Of a DNA stretch of 64,000 bases, positions 17,417-27,994 are shown one piece after another. The stretch's first letter is position 1; each line of letters starts with the position of its first letter. Made by a program: the position numbers and the translations under genes. Under the pieces are notes generated by a model. It was not told where the DNA came from. It did not search any database and saw nothing but the letters and a program-made list of their open reading frames with translations. The DNA is from JAJPKK01 sp963781195. GTDB taxonomy: Bacteria > Pseudomonadota > Alphaproteobacteria > Rhizobiales > Xanthobacteraceae. The stretch covers positions 1 through 64,000 of the forward strand of contig CAWAEZ010000003.1 in NCBI GenBank assembly GCA_963781195.1, read 5' to 3'.

Positions 17417-18682
17417 ATGGATTCCACCGGATCTGGCCGCAGACGGTTCCTGAAAGGCACGGCCGCGCTGGCGGGTATCGCCGCGGGTGCCGGCGCCGGC
17501 GTGGAATGGGCGGCGCGAGGCCAGTCAGCCAAACCTGACGCGAAATCCGAAGGGGCCGCCAAGGAGGCGCACGTCCACGGGGATCTCTCGCGCAGAGGGG
17601 CGCGGTTCAGCGTCGATCATATCACCTACTACACGCCGCTTCAGGATTATGCGGGAATTATCACTCCGGCCTCGCTTCATTTCGTGCAATACCATGCGTC
17701 GCACTTTCCCGAGATCGACCCGCAGCAACATCGCCTCACGATTCACGGCTTGGTCGATCGTCCCTTGAGTTTCAGCATCGAGGATTTGAAGCGACTGCCT
17801 GCCGTCTCCCGTGTTCATTTCCTGGAGTGCCACGCCAACAGCTCTCCCATGATCCATAACGCCGGCAACGAAAACATGGGACTGCCGGTCCAGTTCATTC
17901 ACGGGATGACGAGTTGCAGCGAATGGGCAGGCGTGCCGCTGTCGGTTCTTTTGAACGAGTGCGGCTTGAAACCGGAGGCGAGCTGGCTGGTTTCCGAAGG
18001 CGCCGATCCCGGCAAGTTCAGTCATACCCTTCCGCTGGCCAAGGCGATGGAGGACGTCATCATCGCCTATGGCCAGAACGGCGAGCCCCTGCGCGTTGAG
18101 CAGGGCTATCCGATCCGGCTGCTCGTCCCCGGCTGGGAAGCGCCCTTCAGCGTGAAGTATCTGAGGCACATCAAGGTGGTGGATCAGCCCTACCACGCCT
18201 GGAACGAGAGCATGAATCACTCCGTAGCCAGAGCCGATCTGGGCGGAAAATCGCGCTGGTACCATTATCAGTTCGGGCCGAAGTCGGTGATCACGCGGCC
18301 TTCAGCCGGCCTGTCCATCCCGCGCAAGGGATATGTCCAGATCACCGGCCTGGCGTGGTCCGGAGGTGGGGTGGTCAAGAAGGTCGAAGTATCGACCGAC
18401 GGCGGCGACACGTGGAAGGAAGCGAAGCTCCAGGCCCCGGTGCTGCCGCGCGCCCATACCCGGTTCACTTTCGACTGGGCCTGGAACGGCGAAGAGGCGG
18501 TGATCCTGTCTCGCTGTACCGACGAACTCGATGACGTTCAGCCCTCGCGTGCGGCGTTGTACAAAGACTGGGGCATAAGCGAAGAGGACGCGAAAAAACC
18601 CGCCCGCTCCATCCACACAAATGCCATGCAACCTTGGAAGGTGGCCGCGGATGGGAGCGTGCACAATGCGATGTTCTCTTAA
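17417..18682 (+). CDS. soxC: Sulfite dehydrogenase molybdenum subunit (SoxC-like)
   Basis: This is a Moco-containing sulfite dehydrogenase subunit exported folded by the Tat pathway. The leader has RRRFLKG (residues 8-14) followed by a hydrophobic stretch. The molybdenum-ligating Cys is Cys138 in HFLECHANSSP. The dimerisation domain occupies the C-terminal third. At 421 aa it is full length. The stop overlaps the start of the downstream cytochrome gene by 17 nt, as in soxCD/sorAB pairs. No soxXYZAB genes are present, so this probably works as a stand-alone sulfite or sulfane oxidising complex rather than in a full Sox pathway. Confidence 0.9.
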   Translation: MDSTGSGRRRFLKGTAALAGIAAGAGAGVEWAARGQSAKPDAKSEGAAKEAHVHGDLSRRGARFSVDHITYYTPLQDYAGIITPASLHFVQYHASHFPEIDPQQHRLTIHGLVDRPLSFSIEDLKRLPAVSRVHFLECHANSSPMIHNAGNENMGLPVQFIHGMTSCSEWAGVPLSVLLNECGLKPEASWLVSEGADPGKFSHTLPLAKAMEDVIIAYGQNGEPLRVEQGYPIRLLVPGWEAPFSVKYLRHIKVVDQPYHAWNESMNHSVARADLGGKSRWYHYQFGPKSVITRPSAGLSIPRKGYVQITGLAWSGGGVVKKVEVSTDGGDTWKEAKLQAPVLPRAHTRFTFDWAWNGEEAVILSRCTDELDDVQPSRAALYKDWGISEEDAKKPARSIHTNAMQPWKVAADGSVHNAMFS

Positions 18683-19235
18683 GCTGCTCGTGCCGCTGAT
18701 GATCCTTTCGATCCCCGCGGCGGCGACGGCGCAGTCGCCGAAATACGGTGTGGGAACGCCGCTGAGCCAAGAGGAAATTCGGAGCTTTGACTTCACCGTC
18801 GGCCCGGAGGGGAAGGAGCTTCCTCCCGGGCGCGGAACCGTCAAGGACGGTGCGGCGATCTACGCGAAGCGCTGCGAGGTATGCCACGGGCAGAATGGCG
18901 AACACGGCGTGCTGCGGCGCCTGGTGCTGGGCAGCCCCGGCAAGCCTTATCGTGGGCCTTTCAAAGCGGAGGAAAAAGACAGCGTCGCCTACTACCCGTA
19001 TGCGACGATCGCTTGGGATTACATCAACCGCGCGATGCCCGTTCCCAAGCCGGGATCGCTCACTCACGACGAAGTCTACGCACTCGTCGCGTTTCTGTTG
19101 TATCGGAACGGCATCATCGGCGAGAACGACGTCATGGACGCGAAGAGCTTGCCGAAGGTCGAAATGCCGAACCGAAACGGCTTCGTGCCCGCGGTGCCGG
19201 TGTATCCGCCCGAACCCAAACCTAGTTGGTGGTGA
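18666..19235 (+). CDS. Cytochrome c subunit of sulfite dehydrogenase (SoxD/SorB-like)
   Basis: This 189-aa monoheme cytochrome is the electron acceptor partner of the SoxC-like protein. It has a signal peptide (LLVPLMILSIPAAATAQ), a conserved N-terminal segment (YGVGTPLSQEEIRSFDFTV), the heme site CEVCH and the family C-terminus (NGIIGENDVMDAKSLPKV). The start at 18666 inside the end of soxC gives a proper leader. Classical SoxD is about twice as long with a second domain; this short form is closer to SorB in size but SoxD-like in sequence. Confidence 0.85.
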   Translation: MRCSLKLLVPLMILSIPAAATAQSPKYGVGTPLSQEEIRSFDFTVGPEGKELPPGRGTVKDGAAIYAKRCEVCHGQNGEHGVLRRLVLGSPGKPYRGPFKAEEKDSVAYYPYATIAWDYINRAMPVPKPGSLTHDEVYALVAFLLYRNGIIGENDVMDAKSLPKVEMPNRNGFVPAVPVYPPEPKPSWW

Positions 19236-19415
19236 GCGCGCGCAACACGGGGACCGGGACATCGCCCCGCCCGCCGACGACGCGTGCCTTTCGAGGCGCG
19301 GACAGTTTCGCTTCGTGATCGGGCAGTCGCCGGGCGCACTTCCCGCGGCTCCGCGACCGTCGCCCACCCCTCGGCGGGTGCATTCGGCCTAACGGCGAGG
19401 GTCGGAGGAGCGATC

Positions 19416-19973
19416 ATGAGGAAGTTGCTGGCCACGACCGCCGTCGTTCTGATCGCCGGAATTGCCAGTTGCGCGGTTCTCCTCACTGCGAAGGCACCGG
19501 ACAAAATCAATCGCGTGACGTCGCGCGAGCCGGTCTGGACCGAAGGCGCGTGGCCATTCCCCGTCGACCAGTGGGGACGAGGGTGGGCGTTTCAATGCAA
19601 AGCAGCCGATTGCGGGACTGACGTCGATCTCTATCTGCGGCCGAAAATCGGCTTTTGCAATTGCCAAACCGGAGTGGCCGACGACGAAGAGCTCGACCGC
19701 GTCGGCGATCTCGACCTCGTCGGCAGCGGCGGATCGGCAGGCGAAACCGGCCGCCCGATCACCGTGCACGGGATGAAAGGCCGCAGCCGCAGCTATAGGG
19801 TCGGCGCCCCGTCGGCAAAGCCGATCCTGTCGCTTGCCTTCAACAACCGTTGCGATGTGATCGTCGCAACCGTCGTAGCCGGGAATAACCCGGCGGCTCA
19901 GGAGTTGGCCGTGCTCGAATTCCTCAACGGTGAAGTGATCCTGCATTGGACAGAAGTGGTGCTGGGGCTTTGA
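19416..19973 (+). CDS. Conserved hypothetical, exported or membrane-anchored, Cys-containing
   Basis: This 185-aa protein has an N-terminal hydrophobic segment (LLATTAVVLIAGIASCAVLL). Its exported domain has several cysteines (CKAADCG and FCNCQTG) that could form disulfides or bind metal. GGAGGAG lies 5 nt before the ATG at 19416, so longer in-frame starts upstream are unlikely. I recall similar unnamed proteins next to sulfite dehydrogenase genes in Bradyrhizobium-type genomes. It lies 180 bp behind the cytochrome subunit and may belong to the same unit. Function unknown. Confidence 0.7.
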   Translation: MRKLLATTAVVLIAGIASCAVLLTAKAPDKINRVTSREPVWTEGAWPFPVDQWGRGWAFQCKAADCGTDVDLYLRPKIGFCNCQTGVADDEELDRVGDLDLVGSGGSAGETGRPITVHGMKGRSRSYRVGAPSAKPILSLAFNNRCDVIVATVVAGNNPAAQELAVLEFLNGEVILHWTEVVLGL

Positions 19974-20313
19974 CCCGGCGCCAATCGCAGGTGACCTCGC
20001 GGCAGGCGGGGAACAAGACCCTATGCGGCCTGTGAGCTTGACCCCTCCTGGACGCTGTCAGGTCCAGGAACGGACGAGCGCAATCGCGGAATCGGCCTCG
20101 CATCGGACCCTGCGCGCAGGCCCAGTATTCCCATTTGTCCGTTCAGCAGTATAAGCCACTGGATTGCGGGGGGGGCCGGAGCCGACGAAGCATGCGGTTC
20201 GGCCCGCCGCCGGAACCGTCGGGAGCATCGTCAATGAATTGCGTAAAGCCGCTCCGCCACCGGGCGGACGTTGTGCTACCGCCGCGGACCTCCCGTCCGT
20301 CGAGGATCCCGGC
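19974..20313. other. 0.34-kb intergenic region
   Basis: No gene or clear regulatory element is supported here. In-frame sequence upstream of the amidohydrolase start is open to 20164 but does not resemble the family. Confidence 0.45.
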
Positions 20314-21183
20314 GTGACGAACCGACACGACACAAAGCCTGTACACGCGGCGCCGCCTCTGAGTTGCGACGCGCATTTCCACGTGTTCGGCCCGCCGGAC
20401 CGCTATCCGCATGGCGGCGTGAACGAGAAGCTTCGCTACGCTCCGCCCGTGGCTCCGCTGGAGGACTACCTCGCCCAGGCGCGGGCTCTGGGGTTCGAGC
20501 GTTTCGTCTTCGTGCAGCCGAGCGCCTATGGCCGGGACAACGCGTGCATGATGGACGCCATGGCCCGCGTGCCCGGCAGCCGCGGCATCGTCGATGTCGA
20601 TGCCGAGGCGCCCGACGGCGTGCTCGCCGCGCTGGATGCGGCCGGGGTCCGCGGCGTTCGGATCAACGTGTCGCCGGTGAAGGCCGCGGAAGCCGGATTT
20701 GCCGCCACCCTGCTTGCGCGCATCGCCCGTCTCGACGCGCGCTGCGCCGAGATCGGCTGGCACCTCGATTTCCTGTTGCCGGGATGGCTGACCTGGGAGG
20801 TGATGGGCACGCTGCGCGGTCTCCGTGCCCCGTTCTCCGTCGCGCACATGGGCATGTTCCTCGCCCGCGACGGCGCCGGCCAGCCGGGCTTCGTCGGGCT
20901 TCTCGATCTTCTGCGTCATGGCGAGGGCCGCGCCTGGGTCAAGCTTACCGGCACCTACCGCATTTCGACCGCGCCCGGCTTCGCCGACGTCGATCCGATG
21001 GCAGCTGCGCTGATCGCCGCGGCCCCGGATCGCCTGATTTGGGGAAGCGACTATCCGCACCTCTCGTTCGCCGACAAGGTGGGGACCGTCGAACTCTTCG
21101 ACCTGCTCTACCGATGGGCGCCCGATGAGGCCGTGCGACGCAAAATCCTGGTGGAGAACCCGGCCAGGCTGTTCGCTTTTTGA
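20314..21183 (+). CDS. LigI-like amidohydrolase, second copy
   Basis: This 289-aa TIM-barrel metal-dependent hydrolase is related to the one at 14973-15845. It has the metal-binding CDAHFHVFGPPDRYPH near the N-terminus and RLIWGSDYPHLSF near the C-terminus. I chose the GTG at 20314, which has GAGGA about 7 nt upstream and places the conserved start correctly. An ATG 50 codons upstream adds a Pro/Ala-rich stretch unlike the family. It probably hydrolyses a lactone-type dicarboxylate, but the substrate is unknown. It is not next to a transporter gene. Confidence 0.8.
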   Translation: MTNRHDTKPVHAAPPLSCDAHFHVFGPPDRYPHGGVNEKLRYAPPVAPLEDYLAQARALGFERFVFVQPSAYGRDNACMMDAMARVPGSRGIVDVDAEAPDGVLAALDAAGVRGVRINVSPVKAAEAGFAATLLARIARLDARCAEIGWHLDFLLPGWLTWEVMGTLRGLRAPFSVAHMGMFLARDGAGQPGFVGLLDLLRHGEGRAWVKLTGTYRISTAPGFADVDPMAAALIAAAPDRLIWGSDYPHLSFADKVGTVELFDLLYRWAPDEAVRRKILVENPARLFAF

Positions 21184-21371
21184 AATGTTCTCTCGTCCCG
21201 AGCCGGGATGAGCGTAACTCCGTGCAACGCGGCCAGGGGTTCGGAGTTCCACGCCCATCGCAAAATAATTCCCTTTGAAAGAGCCGGCCGGACGTGCACC
21301 CTTTGGCGAGTTGCGCGCCCGCCCAGAGGTGCGGATCCGTTGAGCCGTTCTCGGCTCCGGCGAGAGGAAAG

Positions 21372-24300
21372 ATGTCGTCGGCGCCTTCACGTGAAGACCT
21401 TCCGTCGCGTGCCGGCCCCGGTATCGATCGCTCCGGACCCGATGGCGTTCCGACCGATAGCGGCGGCCAAAACGGCAGCCCCGATTTCCTCGCCGGTGGG
21501 GGCGAGATGGGCGCGCGCATGCGTGCCAAGGACTGGTCCAGCACGCCGCTCGGCCCCCCGGAGACTTGGCCGCAGAGCCTCAAGACCGTCGTGCGGATCC
21601 TGCTCGGCTCGCGTTACGCCATGTGGATGGCCTGGGGCGCCGAGCTGTCGTTCTTTTACAACGACGCCTATCGCCCGACCCTCGGCGTGAAGCACGCCTG
21701 GGCGCTCGGATCGTCCGCCCGCGAGGTCTGGAAGGAGATCTGGCCGGACATCGGGCCGCGGATCGAGCGCGTGCTCAGTACCGGCGTCTCGACATGGGAC
21801 GAAGGTCTTTTTCTGCTTCTGGAACGCAGCGGCTTCCCCGAGGAGACCTACCACACCTTCTCGTATTCGCCCTTGGCCAACGACGAAGGCCAGGTGATCG
21901 GCATGTTGTGCGTCGTCACCGAGGAAACGGAACGCATCATCGGCGAGCGGCGCCTCGCCAGCCTGCGCGATCTGGGCGCCGACATCGCCGGCAAGCATAC
22001 CCGTCCTGAGGTTCTCGCCGCCGTCGAGCATCAGCTCCACAACAATCCCAAGGATCTGCCGTTCACGCTCACCTATCTCTATGGCGACGCCGGGCAGGCG
22101 CTCCTGACGTGTTCCTCCGGCATCTCGCCGGGCCATTCCCTGGCGCCGGCCCTCGTCGATCCCGCCGACCCGCAGGCCACGTGGCCCGCGGCCGAAATCC
22201 TCGCCGGCGGAACGGTTGTCACCGTCAATGCACTCGGTCGACGCGCCGCGCAGATCCCGAAGGGCGCATGGGACAGGGCACCGGACGAAGCGGTGATCGT
22301 GCCGATTGCCCGCCAGGGGCAGAATACGGCTGCGGGCTTTCTCGTCGCCGCGGTCAATCCCTATCGACCCCTGGACGAGGCCTATCTCGGCTTCATCAGG
22401 CTGGTGTCCGGCCAGATCGCATCGGGCCTCGCCAACGCCCACGCCTACGAAGAGGAGCGCCATCGCGCCGAGGCGCTTGCGGAGATCGACCGCGCCAAGA
22501 CGACATTTTTTTCCAATGTGAGCCACGAATTCCGTACACCCCTCACCCTGATGCTCGGGCCATTGGAGGACGTGCTCGCCAAGCCCGAGGGCGATCCGCT
22601 CGGCGCGCATCGCTCGCTGGTGCAGATTGCGCATCGCAACGGCGTCCGCCTGCTCAAGCTGGTGAACACGCTGCTCGACTTTTCGCGCATCGAGGCCGGC
22701 CGGGTTCAGGCGAACTTCGAGCCGGTCGATCTGTCCGCGTTCACCGCGGAGCTCGCCTCGAATTTCCGCTCGGCCGTGGAGATAGCCGGACTTCGGTTGG
22801 TGATACGTTGCCCACCGCTGCCGCAGCCTGTTTACGTGGACGGCGATATGTGGGAGAAGGTCGTTCTCAACCTTCTCTCCAACGCGTTCAAGTTCACGTT
22901 CGACCGGCGAGATCGCGGTTGAGGTGCGACCATCGTCCGATGGCGGTGCCGCCGAACTGACCGTGCGCGATACCGGGACCGGCATCGCCGTCGAGGAGCT
23001 GCCCCACCTGTTCGAACGGTTTCGCCGCGTCGAGGGCGCACGGGGCCGTTCGGTCGAGGGCAGCGGAATCGGCCTCGCTCTGGTGCAGGAGCTGGTGCGG
23101 CTGCACGGCGGGTCGATCCGGGTGACCAGCGAAGTGGGCGTCGGCAGCGCCTTTACGGTGTCGATTCCGTTCGGGACCGCTCACCTGCCTCCCGCCCGCC
23201 TCGGCCGCGCACGGACACACTCCACGACCAATGTGCGGGCCCAGGCCTATATCGATGAAGCTCTAGGCTGGCTTTCCGACGCGATCGACGCCCCGGAGCT
23301 TCCGCCGGCCTCGGCCGCGGAAGACGTCGGCGCCGTCGGTCCGCTCGCCAGCGCGCGGCAATTTATTTTGCTGGCCGACGACAACGCCGACATGCGCAGC
23401 TACGTGCAGCGCCTCCTGCATTCCGCCGGATTTCAAGTGGAGGCGGTGAACGACGGCGCGGAGGCCCTCGACCGCGGCGCAGCGACGCAAGCCGGATCTC
23501 GTCTTGTCCGACGTGATGATGCCGCGGCTCGACGGCTTCGGGCTGGTCGCCGCGCTCCGCGGCGATGCCGAGTTGCGCGACACGCCGGTGCTGCTTCTCT
23601 CGGCGCGCGCCGGTGAGGAGGCGAAGGTCGAAGGGCTGTCGTCGGGGGCCGACGACTACCTGACCAAGCCCTTCAGCGCCCGCGAGTTGCTGGCGCGGGT
23701 GCGGGCTAATCTGGAGATGGCTTCGCTGCGGCGCGAATCGGTCCGGGTCGAAAACGAACTGCGCCGCCAGGCACAGGCGGCGCAGGAGCGCGCGGAGGCC
23801 ATCCTCGCGAGCATCAATGACGGCTTTCTCGCCCTCGATCAGGACTGGCGCTTCACCTATGCGAACGTCGCCGCCGAGCGCATGCTGGGCCGACCCGGCG
23901 CCGACCTCATCGGCAAGAACTACTGGGAGGAATATCCTCCAGGCGTCGACGAGGCACGAAACGCGAATTACCGCCGCGTCATGTCCGAACGCGTCAGCGT
24001 GGCGTTCGAAAATTTTTACCCGCAGTTGGGTCGCTGGTTCGACATCCGCGCCTATCCGGCGCGCGACGGCGGGCTGTCGATCTACTTCCAGGACATAACC
24101 GAACGGAAGGACGCGCAAGACGTTCTGCTCCGCCTCAACGAGACCCTGGAGGCCCAAGTCGCCGAGCGCACGGCGGCCTTGCAGGCCAAAGAGGCGCGGC
24201 TGCGAACGATCTTCGAGACGAGCTTCATCTATCAGGGGCTGATGACGACCGATGGCCGGCTGGTAGACGCGAACGCGACCTCGCTGGCAGGCGTCGGCGC

Positions 24301-26089
24301 CAAGCGGGAGGACGTCCTCGAAAAGCCGTACTGGGAAACCCCGTGGTTCACCGAAACCCCTGGCGTATCCGCGCTGGTGCGCGACGCCGTCCCGGTGGCG
24401 GCTGCCGGCGAGATCGTGCGCCGAGAGCTCCAATTGAAGTTCCCCGGGGGGTGGCGCTGGTTCGAGTTTCAGATGCGTCCGGTTCACGACGAGACGGGCG
24501 CGGTGGTCGCCATCGTGTCGGAGGCCATCGACGTCACCGGCCGGCATCAGACCGAGGAGGCGCTGCGCCAAGCCCAGAAAATGGAAGGCATCGGACAACT
24601 CACCGGCGGCATCGCCCACGATTTCAACAATCTTCTGACGATCATCGTGGGCAACCTTGAAATCCTGCAACGGCGGGTCAAGGCACCGCCAGCGGATCTC
24701 GCGACGCTGCAACGTCCGATCGACAACGCGATGCGCGGCGCGCAGCGGGCCGTCTCGCTGACGCAGCGCCTTCTCGCCTTCTCCCGCCAGCAGCCGCTCG
24801 ATCCCAAGCCGGTCGACGCGGGACGGCTGGTGACCGGAATGTCGGACCTGCTGCGCCGCAGCCTCGGCGAGCAGATCGCGGTGGAGACGGTCGCCGGCGG
24901 CGGGCTGTGGCGCATCAACATCGATCCCAACCAGCTCGAGATCGCGATTCTCAACCTCGCCGTCAATGCCCGGGATGCCATGCCCGCCGGTGGGCGCCTT
25001 ACCATCGAGACCGCGAACGTCTTTCTCGACGACGGTTATGCTGCCGATCAAGCCGAGGTGGTACCCGGCCAATATGTGATGCTCGCCGTGTCCGACAATG
25101 GCACCGGGATGTCGCGCGAGACTCTCGACAAGGCCTTCGAGCCGTTCTTCACGACCAAGGACGTGGGACATGGGACAGGCCTCGGGCTCTCCCAGGTTTA
25201 CGGCTTCGTCAAGCAATCCGGCGGGCACGTCAAGATTTACAGCGAGCTTGGCGAAGGAACCTGCGTGAAAATGTACATGCCGCGTCTGTATTCGGAAGAT
25301 GCGACAGCGGCGGAGGAGCCGGTGCCCCACATCGCGCGCGCGCATCACGGGGAGACGATCCTGGTCGTCGAGGACGATGATGACGTCCGCGTCTATTCCA
25401 CCGGAATCCTTCGCGAGCTCGGCTATGTCGTGCTGGAGGCCGCGAACGGGAAGGCAGCGCTGGACATGCTCGCGAAACATCCGGAAATCCAGCTCCTGTT
25501 CACGGATGTCGGGCTGCCCGGCGGAATGAACGGACGCCAGCTCGCCGAGGCCGCGCGGGCGCAGCACAGCAAACTGAAGGTGCTCTTCACGACCGGCTAT
25601 GCGCGCAACGCCATCGTGCACGACGGGCGCGTCGACCCCGGGGTGCAGCTGATCACCAAGCCCTTCACTTATGCGGCGCTTGCCGGAAAGCTGAGGGACA
25701 TCCTCGATGCCGGGGCTGCGCCGGCACGCATCCTCCTGGTCGAGGATGAGGTCCTCATTCAGATGCTGGCCATCGACAGCCTGGAAGAGCTGGGCTTCAA
25801 GGTGGAAACGGCCGGCTCCGCGGCCGAAGCAAAGAGCAAGCTCGCCCTCCTCAACGGCGAGGTCGATGCGGCCATCATCGACATCGGCCTGCCGGACGCC
25901 AAAGGAGACGTGCTGGTCGCCGAATTGCGCACCATCTATCCCCACCTGCCGGTGCTGATCGCCAGCGGACAGGATGAGGCCGTGCTGCGCAAGCGTCTCG
26001 CCGGCCTGAAGGCGCTCGGCTTTCTGGGCAAGCCCTACACCGAACCGCAGTTGCGCGCCGCCTTGCGCACGATCGGCATCCCGACGTGA
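21372..26089 (+). pseudogene. Giant hybrid histidine kinase with two kinase cores and three receivers; two frameshifts
   Basis: With two single-base corrections this reads as one 1571-aa protein. From the N-terminus there is a PAS-like region, a GAF-like region and the first HisKA (phospho-His ~385 in SNVSHEFRTP) with its ATPase. A receiver (Asp ~713 in LSDVMMP) and two PAS domains follow. Then come a second HisKA (His ~1082 in GIAHDFNNLL) with ATPase and two terminal receivers (Asp ~1378 in FTDVGLP, Asp ~1503 in IIDIGLP). Each break is an extra C in GACC, at 22904-22905 and 23472-23473. Removing each C restores FKFTFDGEIAVEV and LDAAQRRKPDLVLSD. If the breaks are real, only an N-terminal fragment is made. 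No transmembrane helix is apparent, so it is likely cytoplasmic. No output regulator lies beside it. Confidence 0.85.
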
Positions 26090-26179
26090 CGGCCGGCGGC
26101 GATACCGATGGCATTCGGCTGACGCGGTGGATCACCCGCCAGTGCCGGTGAATCGACGGCCCGCGATCTTACCATCATC

Positions 26180-27157
26180 CTACTCGAGCTTGATGTTGGC
26201 GCCGCGCACCACCTCCGCCCAGCGCGCAATTTCGCCCCGCTGAAACATTCCGAAAGCCTCGGGTGTGCTTCCGATCAGCTCGAACCCCAGTGTGGCGGCC
26301 CGTTCTACGACGTCGGGCTGGCGCAGCGCGAAGGCGACCTCGCCGCTCAATCGCGAAACCGCCGCCGGCGCCGTGCCGGCGCGGACGACCATTCCGTACC
26401 AGTTTCCGACGTTGAAGCCGGGCAGCGTGTCCTTGACCGGCGGCACGCCGGCCAGCGCCTCGAGCTGCGTCGGCTCCGTCGTCGCCAGCAGCCGGATGTG
26501 ACCGCTCTGGATGAAGGGCAATGCCGTCGCGTAGGCATCGAAGATGAACTGCACCTGGCCGCTGGCGAGATCGGTGAATGCCGGCGAACTTCCGCGATAG
26601 GGAACGTGGACCGTCTGGATGCCCGCCTGCAGGTTCAGCAGCTCGCCGCACAGATGCGGCAGCCCGCCCTTGCCGCTGGAGCCGAAATACACCTCCTTCG
26701 GTCGCGCCTTGGCGAAGGCGATCAACTCCGCCACGGACTTCACCGGCAGCATGCTGTTGACCGTGAGGGTAAACGGCAGCGATGCGACGTGGGAGACCGG
26801 AACGAAGTCCTTCTCCATGTCGATGCCGGGACGGCCGACATAAAGCAACTCGTTGAGCGCGAGATTGCCGAGCGTGCCGAACAGGACGGTGTGGCCGTCG
26901 GGGTCCGCCTGGGCGACGCCCTGGGTGGCGATCACGCCGTTGGCACCGGCGCGGTTCTCGACGATGACCGGCTGGCCGAGCCGGTCCGACATTTTCGGCG
27001 CCATCAGGCGCGCCAGGATGTCGATGCCCCCGCCGGGAGGAAATCCGATGACGATCCGCACCGGGCGGGACGGAAAGACCGCCTGCGCCCGCGCCGGAGC
27101 CACGGCGATCGAAGCGGCAGCGAGAAGACAGCCGCGACGCGTCATCGAAGTGACCAT
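26180..27157 (-). CDS. Bug-family (TctC-like) solute-binding protein
   Basis: This 325-aa periplasmic carboxylate receptor has a signal peptide (RGCLLAAASIAVAPARAQA). The mature N-terminus FPSRPVRIVIGFPPGGGIDI and the loops NRAGANGVIATQGVAQADPD and YRGSSPAFTDLASGQV are Bug signatures. It is divergent from the AMDase-like gene at 27296 across a 138-bp gap, suggesting shared control. No membrane components are present. The ligand is probably an organic acid related to the neighbouring isomerase's substrate, which is inference. Confidence 0.9.
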   Translation of the reverse strand: MVTSMTRRGCLLAAASIAVAPARAQAVFPSRPVRIVIGFPPGGGIDILARLMAPKMSDRLGQPVIVENRAGANGVIATQGVAQADPDGHTVLFGTLGNLALNELLYVGRPGIDMEKDFVPVSHVASLPFTLTVNSMLPVKSVAELIAFAKARPKEVYFGSSGKGGLPHLCGELLNLQAGIQTVHVPYRGSSPAFTDLASGQVQFIFDAYATALPFIQSGHIRLLATTEPTQLEALAGVPPVKDTLPGFNVGNWYGMVVRAGTAPAAVSRLSGEVAFALRQPDVVERAATLGFELIGSTPEAFGMFQRGEIARWAEVVRGANIKLE

Positions 27158-27295
27158 GGGACCCGTCCTTTGGCAGCGGCCGGCTCGACTCCGCCGTCAA
27201 GCCTGTTCAAAATGCTGTAGGCTCGGTGCATATCGCTGGGCAAGCGCAAGACGGTCGCACGGACCGGCAGGGCCCACCACCGGCAAGGAACTGAC

Positions 27296-27994
27296 ATGAC
27301 ACCACAACGGACCGCGCCCGCCGCCGCGATGAAGGTCGGCCTCATGGTGCCGGCGAACAACACCACCATGGAGCGGGAGCTGGCGGCATGGCTGCCGCCC
27401 GGCTCGACGGTGACGACGGTGAAGATCCCGCGCGGCGACGGACTGCTGACCAAGGAGACGATCCCGGCCTATCGCGACCGCGCGATCGCGCTCGCACGCG
27501 AGCACTTCGCGGCCGGCGAGGTCGACCTCCTGGCCTATGGCTGCACCGCGGCCGGCTTCCTCTCCGGTCCGGCCGGCGATGCGGAGCTCGCCGCCCGTCT
27601 GGGCGAGGCCACCTCGCTTCCGGTGATCACCACCGCGCGCGCGATGGTCAATGCGCTGCAGCACGAGGGCGCCGAGCGCGTCGCCGTGGTCACCCCCTAC
27701 CCCGAGACCGTCAATACACAGCTCGCCGCGTTCCTCGCCAGCGGGAGCATCGACGTGGTGCGCCTCAATACCCTCAACGCGGCGGACGTCGCGGCGCTCG
27801 GACGCATCACCGCCGAGGAGGTGCGCGAGCTTGCACGGAAGACCATGGGCGCCGATTGCGACGCGCTCTTCATCGGCTGCTCGCAATTGCCGACCCACGC
27901 CATCCTGCCCGGCCTCGCCGCCGAATTCGGCCGCCCTGCCTGGTCGTCGATCCGCGCGACCGCGTGGGACGCCGAGCGGCAGCAGGCGTCCTAA
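27296..27994 (+). CDS. Maleate isomerase / arylmalonate decarboxylase family enzyme
   Basis: This 232-aa member of the Asp/Glu racemase-like superfamily has two catalytic cysteines in mirror-image domains, seen in LLAYGCTAAGF and LFIGCSQLPT. The N-terminal VGLMVPANNTTME is typical of maleate cis-trans isomerase and AMDase relatives. These interconvert or decarboxylate small dicarboxylates. It is flanked by two Bug receptor genes, which fits uptake and conversion of a dicarboxylate. Its stop overlaps the end of the convergent Bug gene by 4 nt. Confidence 0.85.
   Translation: MTPQRTAPAAAMKVGLMVPANNTTMERELAAWLPPGSTVTTVKIPRGDGLLTKETIPAYRDRAIALAREHFAAGEVDLLAYGCTAAGFLSGPAGDAELAARLGEATSLPVITTARAMVNALQHEGAERVAVVTPYPETVNTQLAAFLASGSIDVVRLNTLNAADVAALGRITAEEVRELARKTMGADCDALFIGCSQLPTHAILPGLAAEFGRPAWSSIRATAWDAERQQAS

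Noticed and set aside
23363..25945. An 860-codon minus-strand open frame opposite the histidine kinase
   Set aside because: The plus strand encodes PAS, HisKA, ATPase and receiver domains throughout. The antisense product has no recognisable fold.
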